Below are positions 35,859 to 43,974 of a stretch of 64,000 bases of DNA, in pieces (the stretch's first letter is position 1; every line of letters starts with the position of its first letter). Below the pieces are notes generated by a model, which was given only the letters and a program-made list of their open reading frames with translations, was not told where the DNA came from and did not search any database. This DNA is from Verrucomicrobiaceae bacterium (lineage in GTDB: Bacteria; Verrucomicrobiota; Verrucomicrobiia; Verrucomicrobiales; Verrucomicrobiaceae), in assembly GCA_947458455.1 (NCBI GenBank), contig CANGYJ010000004.1, positions 364,281 to 428,280 of the forward strand. Direction: 5' to 3'. Both the position numbers and the translations under genes were made by a program.

Positions 35859-36016
35859 GTGAGCCCGCACAATACGCCCTCCACGCACGTTTTGATCCGT
35901 CCGATCAGACCGATCCTCTATCTTGCGCTTGCTCATCCTTGCCATCTCCACGGACGCTCATGCCTAATGGCCCTCTTATCCCCGCCCTCGAAGGCGATCT
36001 GGCTCGGTAAAAGGGG

Positions 36017-36089
36017 TGCTCCCGCCCGGATTTGAACCGAGGACCAAGGAATTATGAGTTCCCTGCTCTAACCGCTGAGCTACAGGAGC
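36017..36089 (-). tRNA. tRNA with CAU anticodon, probably tRNA-Ile2
   Basis: A complete 73-base cloverleaf can be drawn: acceptor GCTCCTG/CGGGAGC, D stem GCTC/GAGC, anticodon stem GGGAA/TTCCT with loop CTCATAA, variable TGGTC, and T arm CTCGG-TTCAAAT-CCGGG. The anticodon is CAU. The pattern GCAGG before the loop and CTTGGTC after it resembles isoleucine tRNA-Ile2, whose C34 becomes lysidine, more than elongator tRNA-Met. Met cannot be excluded. CCA is not encoded. Confidence 0.93.
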
Positions 36090-36152
36090 CTGTGCTGTGC
36101 GCGGCGCGGAGTATGCACGTGAGCTTTGCAACGGCAAGAGAGGCTTTCACCG

Positions 36153-36881
36153 CTACCACCTGAGTGCGCTGGCGGGCAGGCGAGTTTCATTGCGCCGCTC
36201 CTTCACGATATGACCATCGCTGAGGTAGAGCACGCGGTCGGCCATCTCCGCCATGGCGGCGTTGTGCGTGATGACGACGGTGAGGGTGCCGAGCTCGCGG
36301 TTGATGCGCTCCACGGCTTCGAGAACGGTGATGCCGGTGGTGACATCAAGAGCACCGGTGGGTTCATCGCAAAGCAGCACCTCGGGCTTCTTCGCGATGG
36401 CACGGGCGATGGCCACGCGCTGCTGCTCACCGCCGCTGAGCTGGCTGGGGAAATGATCCAGACGATGACTGAGGCCGAGGATATCGAGCGCGTCCTCTGG
36501 CTTCATCGGGTCAGGCGCGATCTCGGTGATCAGCGCCACATTCTCGCGAGCGGTGAGACTGGGGATGAGATTGTAGAACTGAAAGACGAAGCCCACGCAA
36601 TTCCGGCGGAAGAGCGTCAGCGTGCGCTCATCGCCATCGGTGAGATTCCAGCCTTTGTAGCGCAGCTCGCCCTCGGTGGGCGTATCGAGTCCGCCGAGGA
36701 TATTTAACAGCGTGGATTTCCCACTGCCGGAGGCACCGAGCAGCACGGTTAGCTCGCCGGCATGCAGACTCAGGTCCACACCAGCCAGCGCCACCACATC
36801 CAGCTCGCCCGTGTGATATACCTTTCTCAAGCCACGTGCTTCAAACACAGGCTCGGAGGATTCAGAAACTCGGGCGGACAT
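36153..36881 (-). CDS. ABC transporter ATP-binding protein (MacB/LolD type)
   Basis: This 242-residue ATPase has Walker [10 protein letters not shown] (49-57), the Q-loop Gln near 101 in [17 protein letters not shown], signature LSGGEQQ (148-154), Walker [13 protein letters not shown] and the switch His near 206. The [12 protein letters not shown] segment is typical of the MacB/LolD/FtsE-like group, which energises lipoprotein release or peptide efflux with FtsX-type permeases. No permease gene is adjacent on either side, so it is an orphan ATPase here. I chose MSARVSESS over longer in-frame starts. Confidence 0.88.
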   Translation of the reverse strand: MSARVSESSEPVFEARGLRKVYHTGELDVVALAGVDLSLHAGELTVLLGASGSGKSTLLNILGGLDTPTEGELRYKGWNLTDGDERTLTLFRRNCVGFVFQFYNLIPSLTARENVALITEIAPDPMKPEDALDILGLSHRLDHFPSQLSGGEQQRVAIARAIAKKPEVLLCDEPTGALDVTTGITVLEAVERINRELGTLTVVITHNAAMAEMADRVLYLSDGHIVKERRNETRLPASALRW

Positions 36882-36964
36882 GAGAGCGCATCTCTGGCGC
36901 GGAAAATTCATCCCGGCAAGATTTGCCGCGTGCAATCCCGGCCGCCGAAGCCAGCATCGGCGCC

Positions 36965-37144
36965 GTGTCTTACCTGAAACAGTCCCTCACTCGCTACGCC
37001 CGCCAGCGTGACGAAGGCATGGGCTGCGGCAGCAGTTGCCTGATCCACCTTGTCATGCTGGTCCTGCTGTTGGTGGCCGTCATCATCTGGTGCATCCGAA
37101 ACCGCGCCTGGGAGCTGGTGATCACGATCATCTTCCCAGAGTGA
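36965..37144 (+). CDS. small single-pass membrane protein
   Basis: This frame of about 59 residues starts from a GTG (or further upstream from a TTG). It has a short amphipathic N-terminus ([18 protein letters not shown]), a CGSSC pair, and one hydrophobic helix (about [19 protein letters not shown]). It is divergent from the ABC ATPase, 83 bases away, and convergent with fhs. No family is recognised. Coding potential is plausible because the helix is intact and the stop is clean. Confidence 0.4.
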   Translation: MSYLKQSLTRYARQRDEGMGCGSSCLIHLVMLVLLLVAVIIWCIRNRAWELVITIIFPE

Positions 37145-37153
37145 GAGGGCAGC

Positions 37154-38770
37154 TCAAATCCCGCTGATCTCGCCGCTCTCGCTCACCTGGATGCGCTCGG
37201 CGGAGGGCACCTTGGGCAAGGCGGGCATGCGCATCATCGTGCCGGTGAGGGCCACGAGGAAGCCGGCACCGTTGCTGATCTCGAAATCACGCACGGTGAT
37301 GGTGAAGCCGCTCGGACGGCCGCGCTTCTTCGCATCATCGGAGAGAGAGTCCTGCGTCTTCGCCATGCACAGCGGCAGCTTGTCGAAGCCGCTGCGAGCA
37401 AACAAGGCCAGCTTGGCTTTCGCTTCGTCGGTGAGCTGCACGCCATCGGCACCGTAGATCTGCGTGGCGATCGCGGTGAGCTTCTTTTCCACCGGCTCGG
37501 CGGCATCGTAGAGCATGGGCAAAGGTTTCGATTCTTTTGGCAAGGCCGCGAGCACAGTCTCGGCAAGCTTCACGGCCCCGTCGCCGCCTTCGCCGAACAC
37601 ATTCGCGGTGGCGCAAGACACGCCACGGGCCTGGCAGAACTCATGCACGAGGGCGAGTTCGTCTTCGTGGTCGTTGGTGAAGCGATTGATCGCCACGATG
37701 ACCGGACGCTGGAACTTTGCGGCACTATCGAGATGCGCGGCGAGGTTGTCGAGACCTCGCGAAAGCGCGGCGGTGTCGGTTTGCGTAAGCTGGTCCAAAG
37801 CGGCTCCACCATGCATTTTCAGCGCCCGCACGGTGGCGACGATCACGATGGCCTCCGGCGCGAGACCACTCTGGCGGCATTTGATGTGCATGAATTTCTC
37901 GCCGCCGAGATCGAAGGCAAATCCGGCCTCCGTGACGGCGAAATCGGCATGCGCCAGCGCCATGCGAGTAGCGAGCACGCTGTTGCAGCCGTGCGCGATG
38001 TTCGCAAACGGGCCACCGTGCAGGAAGGCGGGCACGCCTTCCACGCTTTGCACGAGATTCGGGCTCAAGGCATCCCGCAGCAGCGCCAGCAGCGCTCCGG
38101 TGACGCGCAATTCTTTGGCGAAGACCGGCTCGCCCTCCGGCGTGAAGCCGACAACGATGCGCTCCAGCCTGGCACGCAGATCCGCGAGCGATTCACTGAG
38201 GCAGAGGATCGCCATCACTTCGGATGCGGCGGTGATGTCAAAGCCCGTCGCACGTTCGGTGGGCTTGCCAGCGCTGGTGCGCATCTGGCGCAGGGCGCGG
38301 TCGTTCATGTCCATGACGCGCTTCCACAGCACGCCTTCCGGCTTCAGGCGGCAGGTGCCGTTGAAGAGTTCGTTGTCGATCACGGCGGAGAGCAGGTTGT
38401 TCGCGCTCGTGATGGCGTGGAAGTCCCCCGTGAAGTGCAGGTTGATGGACTGCGCCGGCTGCACGGTGCTTTTGCCACCGCCCGTCGCGCCGCCTTTGCG
38501 ACCAAACACCGGTCCCATCGAGGGCTGGCGCAACGCGAGCGCCACGCTCTGGCCGATTTTCTTCAAACCTTGTGAGAGACCGATGGAGACGGTGGTCTTG
38601 CCCTCGCCTGCCGGTGTCGGCGTGATGGCGGAGACGAGGATAAGCTTGCCCTTCTTCTGGCCGGTCTTCAGCGCATCGAGACTGATCTTTGCCTTGTCGC
38701 GACCGTAAAAGCTGAGGTGATCCGGCGAGATGCCGAGAGAGTTGGCGACGGAGGCGATGTCTGAGGTCAT
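37154..38770 (-). CDS. fhs: formate--tetrahydrofolate ligase
   Basis: This 538-residue enzyme makes 10-formyl-THF from formate, THF and ATP. The P-loop-like TPTPAGEGKTTVSIGL is near 50-65, followed by ALRQPSMGPVFGRKGGATGGG, the folate/formate site INLHFTGDFHAITSANNLL, and GVPAFLHGGPFANIAHGCNSV. The C-terminal LGGEKFMHIKCRQSGL and later strands complete the family. Length is slightly below the usual 555. The ATG giving MTSDIASV is the best fit to family N-termini, with MGAFFPMTSD also possible. It is a single gene, supplying one-carbon units. Confidence 0.95.
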   Translation of the reverse strand: MTSDIASVANSLGISPDHLSFYGRDKAKISLDALKTGQKKGKLILVSAITPTPAGEGKTTVSIGLSQGLKKIGQSVALALRQPSMGPVFGRKGGATGGGKSTVQPAQSINLHFTGDFHAITSANNLLSAVIDNELFNGTCRLKPEGVLWKRVMDMNDRALRQMRTSAGKPTERATGFDITAASEVMAILCLSESLADLRARLERIVVGFTPEGEPVFAKELRVTGALLALLRDALSPNLVQSVEGVPAFLHGGPFANIAHGCNSVLATRMALAHADFAVTEAGFAFDLGGEKFMHIKCRQSGLAPEAIVIVATVRALKMHGGAALDQLTQTDTAALSRGLDNLAAHLDSAAKFQRPVIVAINRFTNDHEDELALVHEFCQARGVSCATANVFGEGGDGAVKLAETVLAALPKESKPLPMLYDAAEPVEKKLTAIATQIYGADGVQLTDEAKAKLALFARSGFDKLPLCMAKTQDSLSDDAKKRGRPSGFTITVRDFEISNGAGFLVALTGTMMRMPALPKVPSAERIQVSESGEISGI

Positions 38771-38875
38771 GGGAAAGAAAGCGCCCATGATGGCAAGGCA
38801 TGGCGCGAAGCAAACGAGTTTTCGTTCACGAAGCTTGAGTTGTTCTCCCGCCTCATGGTATCTCATGCCGCCACC

Positions 38876-40861
38876 ATGAAACCGCTTCTCCTCGCCCTTC
38901 TCGTTTCGTCCTTCGCCATTCCTCATTCGTCATTCGCCGAAGTGCGGCTGCCGTCCATCTTCACCGATCACCTCGTGCTCCAGCGGGACAAAGCGGTGCC
39001 GGTTTGGGGGAAGGCCACGCCGGGGGAAGAGGTCAGCGTCGAGTTCGCCGGGCAAAAGAAGACCGCGAAGGCCGATGCGACCGGCCGATGGATGGTAAAG
39101 CTCGATCCCATGCCCGCAAATGCGAAGCCGCAGGTGCTCAAGGCAGGCAAGGTGAGCGTGCAGGACGTTTTGATCGGCGAGGTGTGGCTCGCCTCCGGCC
39201 AATCCAACATGGAGTGGGAAATGCAGATGAAGCCCGACTCGAAGGCTGACATCCCGAACACCACCCATCCGAATCTGCGCTTCATTGAGGTGCCCAAGAC
39301 CACCGCGCTCACGCCGCAGGACGATGTGCCCGCCAAATGGGCTCGCAGCTCACCGGAGAGCGCCGCCAGCTTTTCGGCGGTCGGTTATTACTTCGGCCTG
39401 AAGCTGCATGAGGAGCTCAAAGTGCCCGTCGGCATCATCCAGAGCGCCTGGGGCGGCACACGCATCGAGCCATGGACGAGCATCGAGGGCTTTGATGCCG
39501 TGCCGGAGCTGAAAAGCTTCGTCGCCGATGTCCGCTCGAAACTTCCCGGCAGTGACGCCTACCGCACCGCGCATGAAAAACACCTCGCCGCCGTCACGCA
39601 GTGGCAGCAGGCCGTGAAGACCGCGCTGGAGAAAAAACAGCCCGTGCCCGCCATCCCTGGCCAGCCTGCCACGCTCAACGCCGGTGCTGGCACGCCCACC
39701 GCGCTCTACCATGCCATGATCCATCCGCTCGTGCCCTTCGCCATGCGCGGAGCCATCTGGTATCAGGGCGAATCGAACCACAACGAAGGTTTTGTTTATA
39801 CCGACAAGAAAAAGGCCCTGCTCGCCTCCTGGCGCAGCGTGTTTCAGCAGCCGGAGCTGCCGTTTTACTTCGTGCAGATCGCCCCCTTCCAATACGGCAC
39901 CGAGGAGCCGGAGATCCTCGCGCAGTTCTGGCAGGCGCAGACAAAGTGCCTCGACATCCCGCACACCGGCATGGCCGTCATCACTGACATCGGCGAGGTG
40001 CCGGACATCCATCCCGCGAAGAAAAAAGAAGTCGCCCGCCGCCTCTCCCTCTGGGCTTTGAGCCAAACCTATGGCCGCAGTGAGATCGACCCGAATGGCC
40101 CGCTCTACGCCAGCCATGCCATCGAAGGTTCCGCCATCCGCATGAAGTTCGCCCACGCCGCCAGCGGCCTCGCCTCACGCGATGGCAAAGCGCTCACGCA
40201 TTTCGAGATCGCCGGTCGCGATGGCCTGTTCCAGCCCGCCGAGGCTCAAATCGATGGCGACAGCATCGTTTTGACCTCCGCCAAGGTCCCGCAGCCGCGT
40301 CGTGCTCGCTTCGCCTGGAGCAAGCTCGCCATCCCGAACCTCATGGACAAGGACGGCCTGCCCGCCACCGCCTTCCACACCCACTGGCCCGTCGATCCCG
40401 ACCTTGGCGACAACTTCGCCAAAGGCTGCGCCTGGACCAGCAGCGACAAAAACACCTACGGCTGGGACACCGGCCTCACCGACGGCTCCTGGGCCAGCTT
40501 CAATCCCAACAGCTACGCCACCGGCAACAGCGATCAGTTCCCCAAACACGTCACCATCGACCTCCAGCAGCCGCGCCCGCTGAATCTCATCGTCCTCGGC
40601 GCTCCCGAGATCGGTTCCACCAAAACCGTCGCCATCTCCCTCAGCACCGATGGCCAAACCTTCCGCGAAGTCGGCCAACACGTCTTCCCCCTCGCCAAAG
40701 CCACCCGCGCCTCCATCACCTTCCCCGACACCGAAGCCCAACACATCCGCCTCACCTACCTCGACCACCACGCGCAGCTCGCGGGTGGTTTTCCGAATAC
40801 CTTCGGCTTCACCACCGAGGTCGAGGCGTATCGGGTGAGGAGAGAAAGCTCGCCGCCTTAA
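38876..40861 (+). CDS. secreted sialate O-acetylesterase (SASA) with C-terminal F5/8-type C domain
   Basis: This 661-residue secreted esterase has the catalytic block GEVWLASGQSNMEW (Ser near 110), a conserved YFGLKLHEELKVPVGIIQSAWGGT stretch and IHPLVPFAMRGAIWYQGESN, with the His in MAVITDIGEVPDIHPAKK. The last 140 residues (DGSWASFNPNSY, VTIDLQQPRPLNLIVL, IRLTYLDHHAQLAGG) resemble a discoidin/F5-8C carbohydrate-binding domain. Its likely role is removal of acetyl groups from sialic-acid-like or xylan sugars. The end of the signal peptide (SSFAIPHSSFA) is encoded by a dispersed repeat at 38905-38940. Confidence 0.88.
   Translation: MKPLLLALLVSSFAIPHSSFAEVRLPSIFTDHLVLQRDKAVPVWGKATPGEEVSVEFAGQKKTAKADATGRWMVKLDPMPANAKPQVLKAGKVSVQDVLIGEVWLASGQSNMEWEMQMKPDSKADIPNTTHPNLRFIEVPKTTALTPQDDVPAKWARSSPESAASFSAVGYYFGLKLHEELKVPVGIIQSAWGGTRIEPWTSIEGFDAVPELKSFVADVRSKLPGSDAYRTAHEKHLAAVTQWQQAVKTALEKKQPVPAIPGQPATLNAGAGTPTALYHAMIHPLVPFAMRGAIWYQGESNHNEGFVYTDKKKALLASWRSVFQQPELPFYFVQIAPFQYGTEEPEILAQFWQAQTKCLDIPHTGMAVITDIGEVPDIHPAKKKEVARRLSLWALSQTYGRSEIDPNGPLYASHAIEGSAIRMKFAHAASGLASRDGKALTHFEIAGRDGLFQPAEAQIDGDSIVLTSAKVPQPRRARFAWSKLAIPNLMDKDGLPATAFHTHWPVDPDLGDNFAKGCAWTSSDKNTYGWDTGLTDGSWASFNPNSYATGNSDQFPKHVTIDLQQPRPLNLIVLGAPEIGSTKTVAISLSTDGQTFREVGQHVFPLAKATRASITFPDTEAQHIRLTYLDHHAQLAGGFPNTFGFTTEVEAYRVRRESSPP
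38905..38940. repeat. dispersed ATTCGTCATTCG-type repeat within a signal peptide
   Basis: The run of CCTTCGCCATTCC and CATTCGTCATTCG words is the same kind found at 55944-55976 and at 56840-56870 inside mnmG. Here it codes for the c-region of the esterase signal peptide (AIPHSSFA), and the equivalent mnmG stretch codes for [13 protein letters not shown]. Confidence 0.75.
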
Positions 40862-40901
40862 CTGGCTTGCTTTGCGCCATTGATCCTCCTATTTTCCACG
40901 C

Positions 40902-41111
40902 ATGAGCACTGTCGCAGACATTAACAAAGCCCTCGATCAGCTCGATGTGGAGCAACTCCTTCAGATCGAAGGCCGGATTCACGCCTTGCAGCGGCAAAAG
41001 AGCAGCGGGATCCTCTTTGACGATGACTACGGCCTTTGGACTGAGGAGGATCAGGCCAGCGCGGCAGCTCAGGCATGGGAAGTTCTGGAAGCGGGCGAAT
41101 CCAAAGCATGA
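40902..41111 (+). CDS. antitoxin-like partner of the MazF-type toxin
   Basis: This 69-residue acidic protein begins MSTVADINKALDQLDVEQLL, a helical segment, and ends DQASAAAQAWEVLEAGESKA. It immediately precedes and overlaps the toxin start by four bases (ATGA), as antitoxins usually do. The fold is not recognisable as AbrB, RHH or Phd. It is called from position, size and charge, and is expected to bind the toxin and repress the promoter. Confidence 0.6.
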   Translation: MSTVADINKALDQLDVEQLLQIEGRIHALQRQKSSGILFDDDYGLWTEEDQASAAAQAWEVLEAGESKA

Positions 41112-41428
41112 AAACCGACCCCATCCGCGGCGAAGTCTGGCTGGCCGATCTTGGCATGGCCGAGAAGATTCGCCCGGTTTTGGTCGTCAGCGCTGACTTG
41201 GCCCCGGATGACTTTGCGCTCGTGATGATCATTCCACGGACGACTTCCACTCATCCCTCGCGATTCAGCGTTCCCATGAACCTGCCAGGCATGAAGGAAG
41301 GCTCTTTCAACCTTCAGGGCATGCTCTCGCTGCCGTTGTCGAAATTCATGCGACGGCTCACCGTGCTGCGAAGCGACCAGATGCAGCAGATTAACGAAGC
41401 TTTGAAAAAGTGGCTTTGCCTGGAGTGA
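41108..41428 (+). CDS. MazF/PemK-family endoribonuclease toxin
   Basis: This 106-residue protein has the MazF/PemK fold: RGEVWLADLGMAEKIRPVLVVSAD, DFALVMIIPRTTSTHPSRFSV, a loop to GSFNLQGMLSLPLSKFMRRL and a C-terminal helix. It should cleave mRNA at short specific sites and be neutralised by the upstream protein. After its stop, a hairpin CTGCCACCT/AGGTGGCAG (41450-41477) has no T run and is only weakly terminator-like. Confidence 0.87.
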   Translation: MKTDPIRGEVWLADLGMAEKIRPVLVVSADLAPDDFALVMIIPRTTSTHPSRFSVPMNLPGMKEGSFNLQGMLSLPLSKFMRRLTVLRSDQMQQINEALKKWLCLE

Positions 41429-41591
41429 TGACCTCGCTCTGGAAGGATCCTGCCACCTCATCGGCCCAAGGTGGCAGAACCCTGTTTCTGCGAAGTGTGG
41501 TTCAATGCAGCCCTGGACCGAGCGTTCATCGAATACGTGGCCGATTGAACCAGAGGAATGGTCCCTGAATTTGATTGGGAGAACATTTTTT

Positions 41592-41659
41592 GTCTCACGC
41601 AAAGACGCAAAGCTTTTTCAAGCCTCTGAACTTTGCGGCTTTGCGCCTTTGCGTGAGAC
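41592..41659. repeat. inverted repeat of the CACGCAAAGACGCAAAG type
   Basis: Left arm 41592-41612 (GTCTCACGCAAAGACGCAAAG) and right arm 41639-41659 pair at 20 of 21 bases. It sits between the toxin and the DUF808 gene, beginning about 160 bases past the toxin stop. A degenerate relative (CCGCCAAGGCGCAAAGG) is near 43378. Confidence 0.85.
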
Positions 41660-41668
41660 TTCTGAGCT

Positions 41669-42631
41669 TCACGCCTTCTTCGCCCGAAAACGTGCCCAAA
41701 GCGGCTGTAGCACGTGATTTACCAGTGGATCGACCAGCGCACCGACGATCACACCGAGCACCGCAGCAATGCCAGCTTGGCCGAGCCACACGAGCAGGCC
41801 ATGCAGCGAGGGCAGCAGCGCCGCGAAGGCCTCCGCCGCATGATGCACGGCCTTTTCCGGGCCATGGGCACCGAGCTCATGCAATCCATGGATGAGGATG
41901 CCGCCGCCGACCCACAGCATGGCGATCATGCCGACGAAGCTGAGCACCTTCAAAAACACCGGCATCCCACGCACGAGAGCCCGGCCCAGCGTGCTCACGA
42001 GGCCCGCACCGGATCGTGCGAGCGCCACACCGGCATCATCCGCTTTCACGATGAGCGCGACGGCTCCGTAAACGAGCAACGTCATGCCGAGGCCGACCAC
42101 CGCGAGCACAAAGGCCTGCATCCACAGCGGCGAGGTGGACACCGCCGCGAGCGTGATGGCCATGATTTCGGCCGAAAGGATGAAATCCGTGCGGATGGCG
42201 CTCGCAACGCGCTCCTGCTCCAATTCAGCCGTACTGGTGGCCGTGGAGGCATCGCCCTTGTCCTCATGATGACCGGGACGGACGAGGTGCATGACCTTGT
42301 GATAGCCCTCCAGGCACAAAAACGCTCCACCCGCCATGAGCAGCGGCGTAATGCTCCACGGCGCGACGAGGCTGAGTCCCAGCGCACCCGGCAGCAGGAT
42401 GAGCAGCTTGTTCTTGAGCGAGCCTTTGGCGATCTTCCCGATGATGGGCAACTCCCGCTCCGCGCTCAAACCGACCACGTAGCGCGGTGTAACCGCCGCA
42501 TCGTCAATCACGATGCCCGCAGCCTTGCTGCCTGCTTTCGCGGCCATCGCACCGGCATCATCCAGCGAGGTGGCGGCCACCTTGGCCAGCGCGGCAATGT
42601 CATCGAGCAAAGCGATGAGTCCGGAACTCAT
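41669..42631 (-). CDS. DUF808 family membrane protein
   Basis: This 320-residue protein starts MSSGLIALLDDIAALAKVAA, then DDAAVTPRYVVGLSAERELPIIGKIAKGSL, the hallmark N-terminus of the DUF808 (YedI-like) family. Several transmembrane segments follow (ITPLLMAGGAFLCLEGYHKV; FVLAVVGLGMTLLVYGAVALI; FVGMIAMLWVGGGILIHGL). The function of the family is not established. No operon partner is present. Confidence 0.88.
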   Translation of the reverse strand: MSSGLIALLDDIAALAKVAATSLDDAGAMAAKAGSKAAGIVIDDAAVTPRYVVGLSAERELPIIGKIAKGSLKNKLLILLPGALGLSLVAPWSITPLLMAGGAFLCLEGYHKVMHLVRPGHHEDKGDASTATSTAELEQERVASAIRTDFILSAEIMAITLAAVSTSPLWMQAFVLAVVGLGMTLLVYGAVALIVKADDAGVALARSGAGLVSTLGRALVRGMPVFLKVLSFVGMIAMLWVGGGILIHGLHELGAHGPEKAVHHAAEAFAALLPSLHGLLVWLGQAGIAAVLGVIVGALVDPLVNHVLQPLWARFRAKKA

Positions 42632-42779
42632 GAGAAGCCTCCTTGGCGGCAAAGAATGTAACGAGAACTCATGCGAGGTGGCTAGGCATGGGCGCAGAGC
42701 CGCCGCAGGTCAACTCAGGCAACGGCTGAGTCTTCTGCCCCGCCAAGTTTGCCCATCTTCCCAGGCTTTCTTGAGGGAC

Positions 42780-42813
42780 AAAAAAACGCGGAGCCTGGGC
42801 GACAGGCTCCGCG
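42780..42813 (-). terminator. rho-independent terminator of the small secreted metal-site protein gene
   Basis: On the minus strand the stem CGCGGAGCCTG/CAGGCTCCGCG is followed by a run of T. It lies about 30 bases beyond the stop of the upstream 61-residue gene. Confidence 0.85.
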
Positions 42814-42844
42814 TGTAGAGAACTGAAATGGCTGCGACGAGGGA

Positions 42845-43030
42845 TTACTTCGTCTTGTTGGCCTTGTCGTATTTCACTTTGCACTTCGGGCAGCAGAAAT
42901 AGACCGTCTTGCCATCAGCGGTCTTGCTCTTGACGTTTTCGTCCACGGGCTTGCCGCTGATGGGGCAGGCATCAGCCGCAAAGGTGGCGGAGGCAAAGGC
43001 GAGGGTGGCGAGGGTGAGGAGGGTTTTCAT
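42845..43030 (-). CDS. small secreted YHS/TRASH-like metal-site protein
   Basis: This 61-residue protein has a signal peptide (MKTLLTLATLAFASATFAA) and a mature domain of about 40 residues with CPISGKPVDE and YFCCPKCKVKYDKA. The single Cys followed by CCxxC resembles YHS or TRASH-type metal-binding motifs and implies binding of copper or another soft metal in the periplasm. It is a single gene with its own terminator. Confidence 0.75.
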   Translation of the reverse strand: MKTLLTLATLAFASATFAADACPISGKPVDENVKSKTADGKTVYFCCPKCKVKYDKANKTK

Positions 43031-43133
43031 GTGAATGAAGGAGTTGAGAGGTGTGTTGAAGGTCGCCCGTCTGGGCGTGGACTTAAACGTGGCGAGACTG
43101 AAAAATCGTCAAGCGGCCGTTTCGACGTATCGC

Positions 43134-43273
43134 TCACGCGTTTTGACTCGACCGGATCATCCACACGATGAGCACCGAGACGATGCAGAGGCTGGTAAAG
43201 ATGCCGAAGCCCACGTGGAGAGACGTCCTTCAGGTCGTTCAGCGTGCTAAAGCCCCAGAGGGCACAATAGCAT
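43134..43273 (-). pseudogene. possible remnant of a membrane protein
   Basis: On the minus strand one frame reads ALWGFSTLNDLKD and, after a one-base shift, the next reads LHVGFGIFTSLCIVSVLIVW followed by MIRSSQNA and a stop. The hydrophobic stretch looks like a real transmembrane helix of a lost transporter or small membrane protein. No family can be named. The rest of the 43031-43453 gap shows nothing I can support apart from a degenerate CGCAAAGG-type repeat near 43378. Confidence 0.3.
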
Positions 43274-43453
43274 TCCTAGCTCTTCTGAGGCCAAACTACT
43301 GGGCTCCCGAGTCTGTTGGAGACGAATCCGGTTTTCACCAAACATGATGATGCAAGGCAAAGACCGCTTCTCAAAAAGCCGCCAAGGCGCAAAGGTTCTC
43401 AGAAACTGTCCGGACTGGACGGCTTAGCGTGAGATTTCTTTCGGTCTGCCGCC

Positions 43454-43780
43454 TCAGGCACCAATGGCGAGCCAGTTGAACTCCACGGCGAAGACACGCG
43501 TGGCGGCCCAGGTGGAGATCACGGCCAGGAAGCCGCCAGCGGTGATGTTCTCGGCCTTCAGCGTGATGCGGGCGCTATCCCGCTGATCGAGGTCAAAGCC
43601 GGTGAGGCCAAGCTGGACCACGGGGATGGAGTCAAAGGGCGTGGCGAACGCGATCTCCGTGGTGAAGCTGCGTGTGTCACCGGTCTCGGCGCACACCGTA
43701 TCAAGCGTCCAGCCCTCGGTGAGGATACCGACGCCGGCATGAGAGGACAAAACTTTCCAAGGAAGGGTAGCAGAATGCAT
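43454..43780 (-). CDS. H-type lectin domain protein
   Basis: This 108-residue protein has IAFATPFDSIPVVQLGLTGF, then DSARITLKAENITAGGFLAV, and ends AVEFNWLAIGA. This matches the six-stranded H-type lectin domain, which binds N-acetylgalactosamine-type sugars. No signal peptide is visible, so export is uncertain. The ATG at 43780 has a GGAAAG ribosome-binding site 7-8 bases upstream and was preferred over a TTG at 43795. It is the last gene of a minus-strand run with a DUF1592 cytochrome, P450 and sulfatase. Confidence 0.78.
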   Translation of the reverse strand: MHSATLPWKVLSSHAGVGILTEGWTLDTVCAETGDTRSFTTEIAFATPFDSIPVVQLGLTGFDLDQRDSARITLKAENITAGGFLAVISTWAATRVFAVEFNWLAIGA

Positions 43781-43910
43781 GGAGAATCTTTCCAAGCAGC
43801 ATTCAGGCCGTCTTTCGTCATGAATTCAGCGTGCCAAAGAACCGGGGAACTCACCTCTTCGATGTCACTGCACGCCAGCAGCGGTCACCGCCATCGACAG
43901 AGAGGCATCC

Positions 43911-43965
43911 AAGGAGCGGGACTTGCCAAGTGCCTCGCTTCGGGACTTGGCAAGTCCCGCTCCTT
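43911..43965. repeat. perfect 20-bp palindromic element, copy 1
   Basis: Arms AAGGAGCGGGACTTGCCAAG (43911-43930) and its exact complement (43946-43965) enclose a 15-base loop. It lies just after the DUF1592 stop on the minus strand. A related, less perfect copy is at 58238-58291. Confidence 0.9.
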
Positions 43966-43974
43966 GAAAGCAGC

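Noticed and set aside
41450..41477. Hairpin after the MazF-type toxin as a terminator
   Set aside because: The stem is clear but there is no T run after it, so intrinsic termination cannot be supported.
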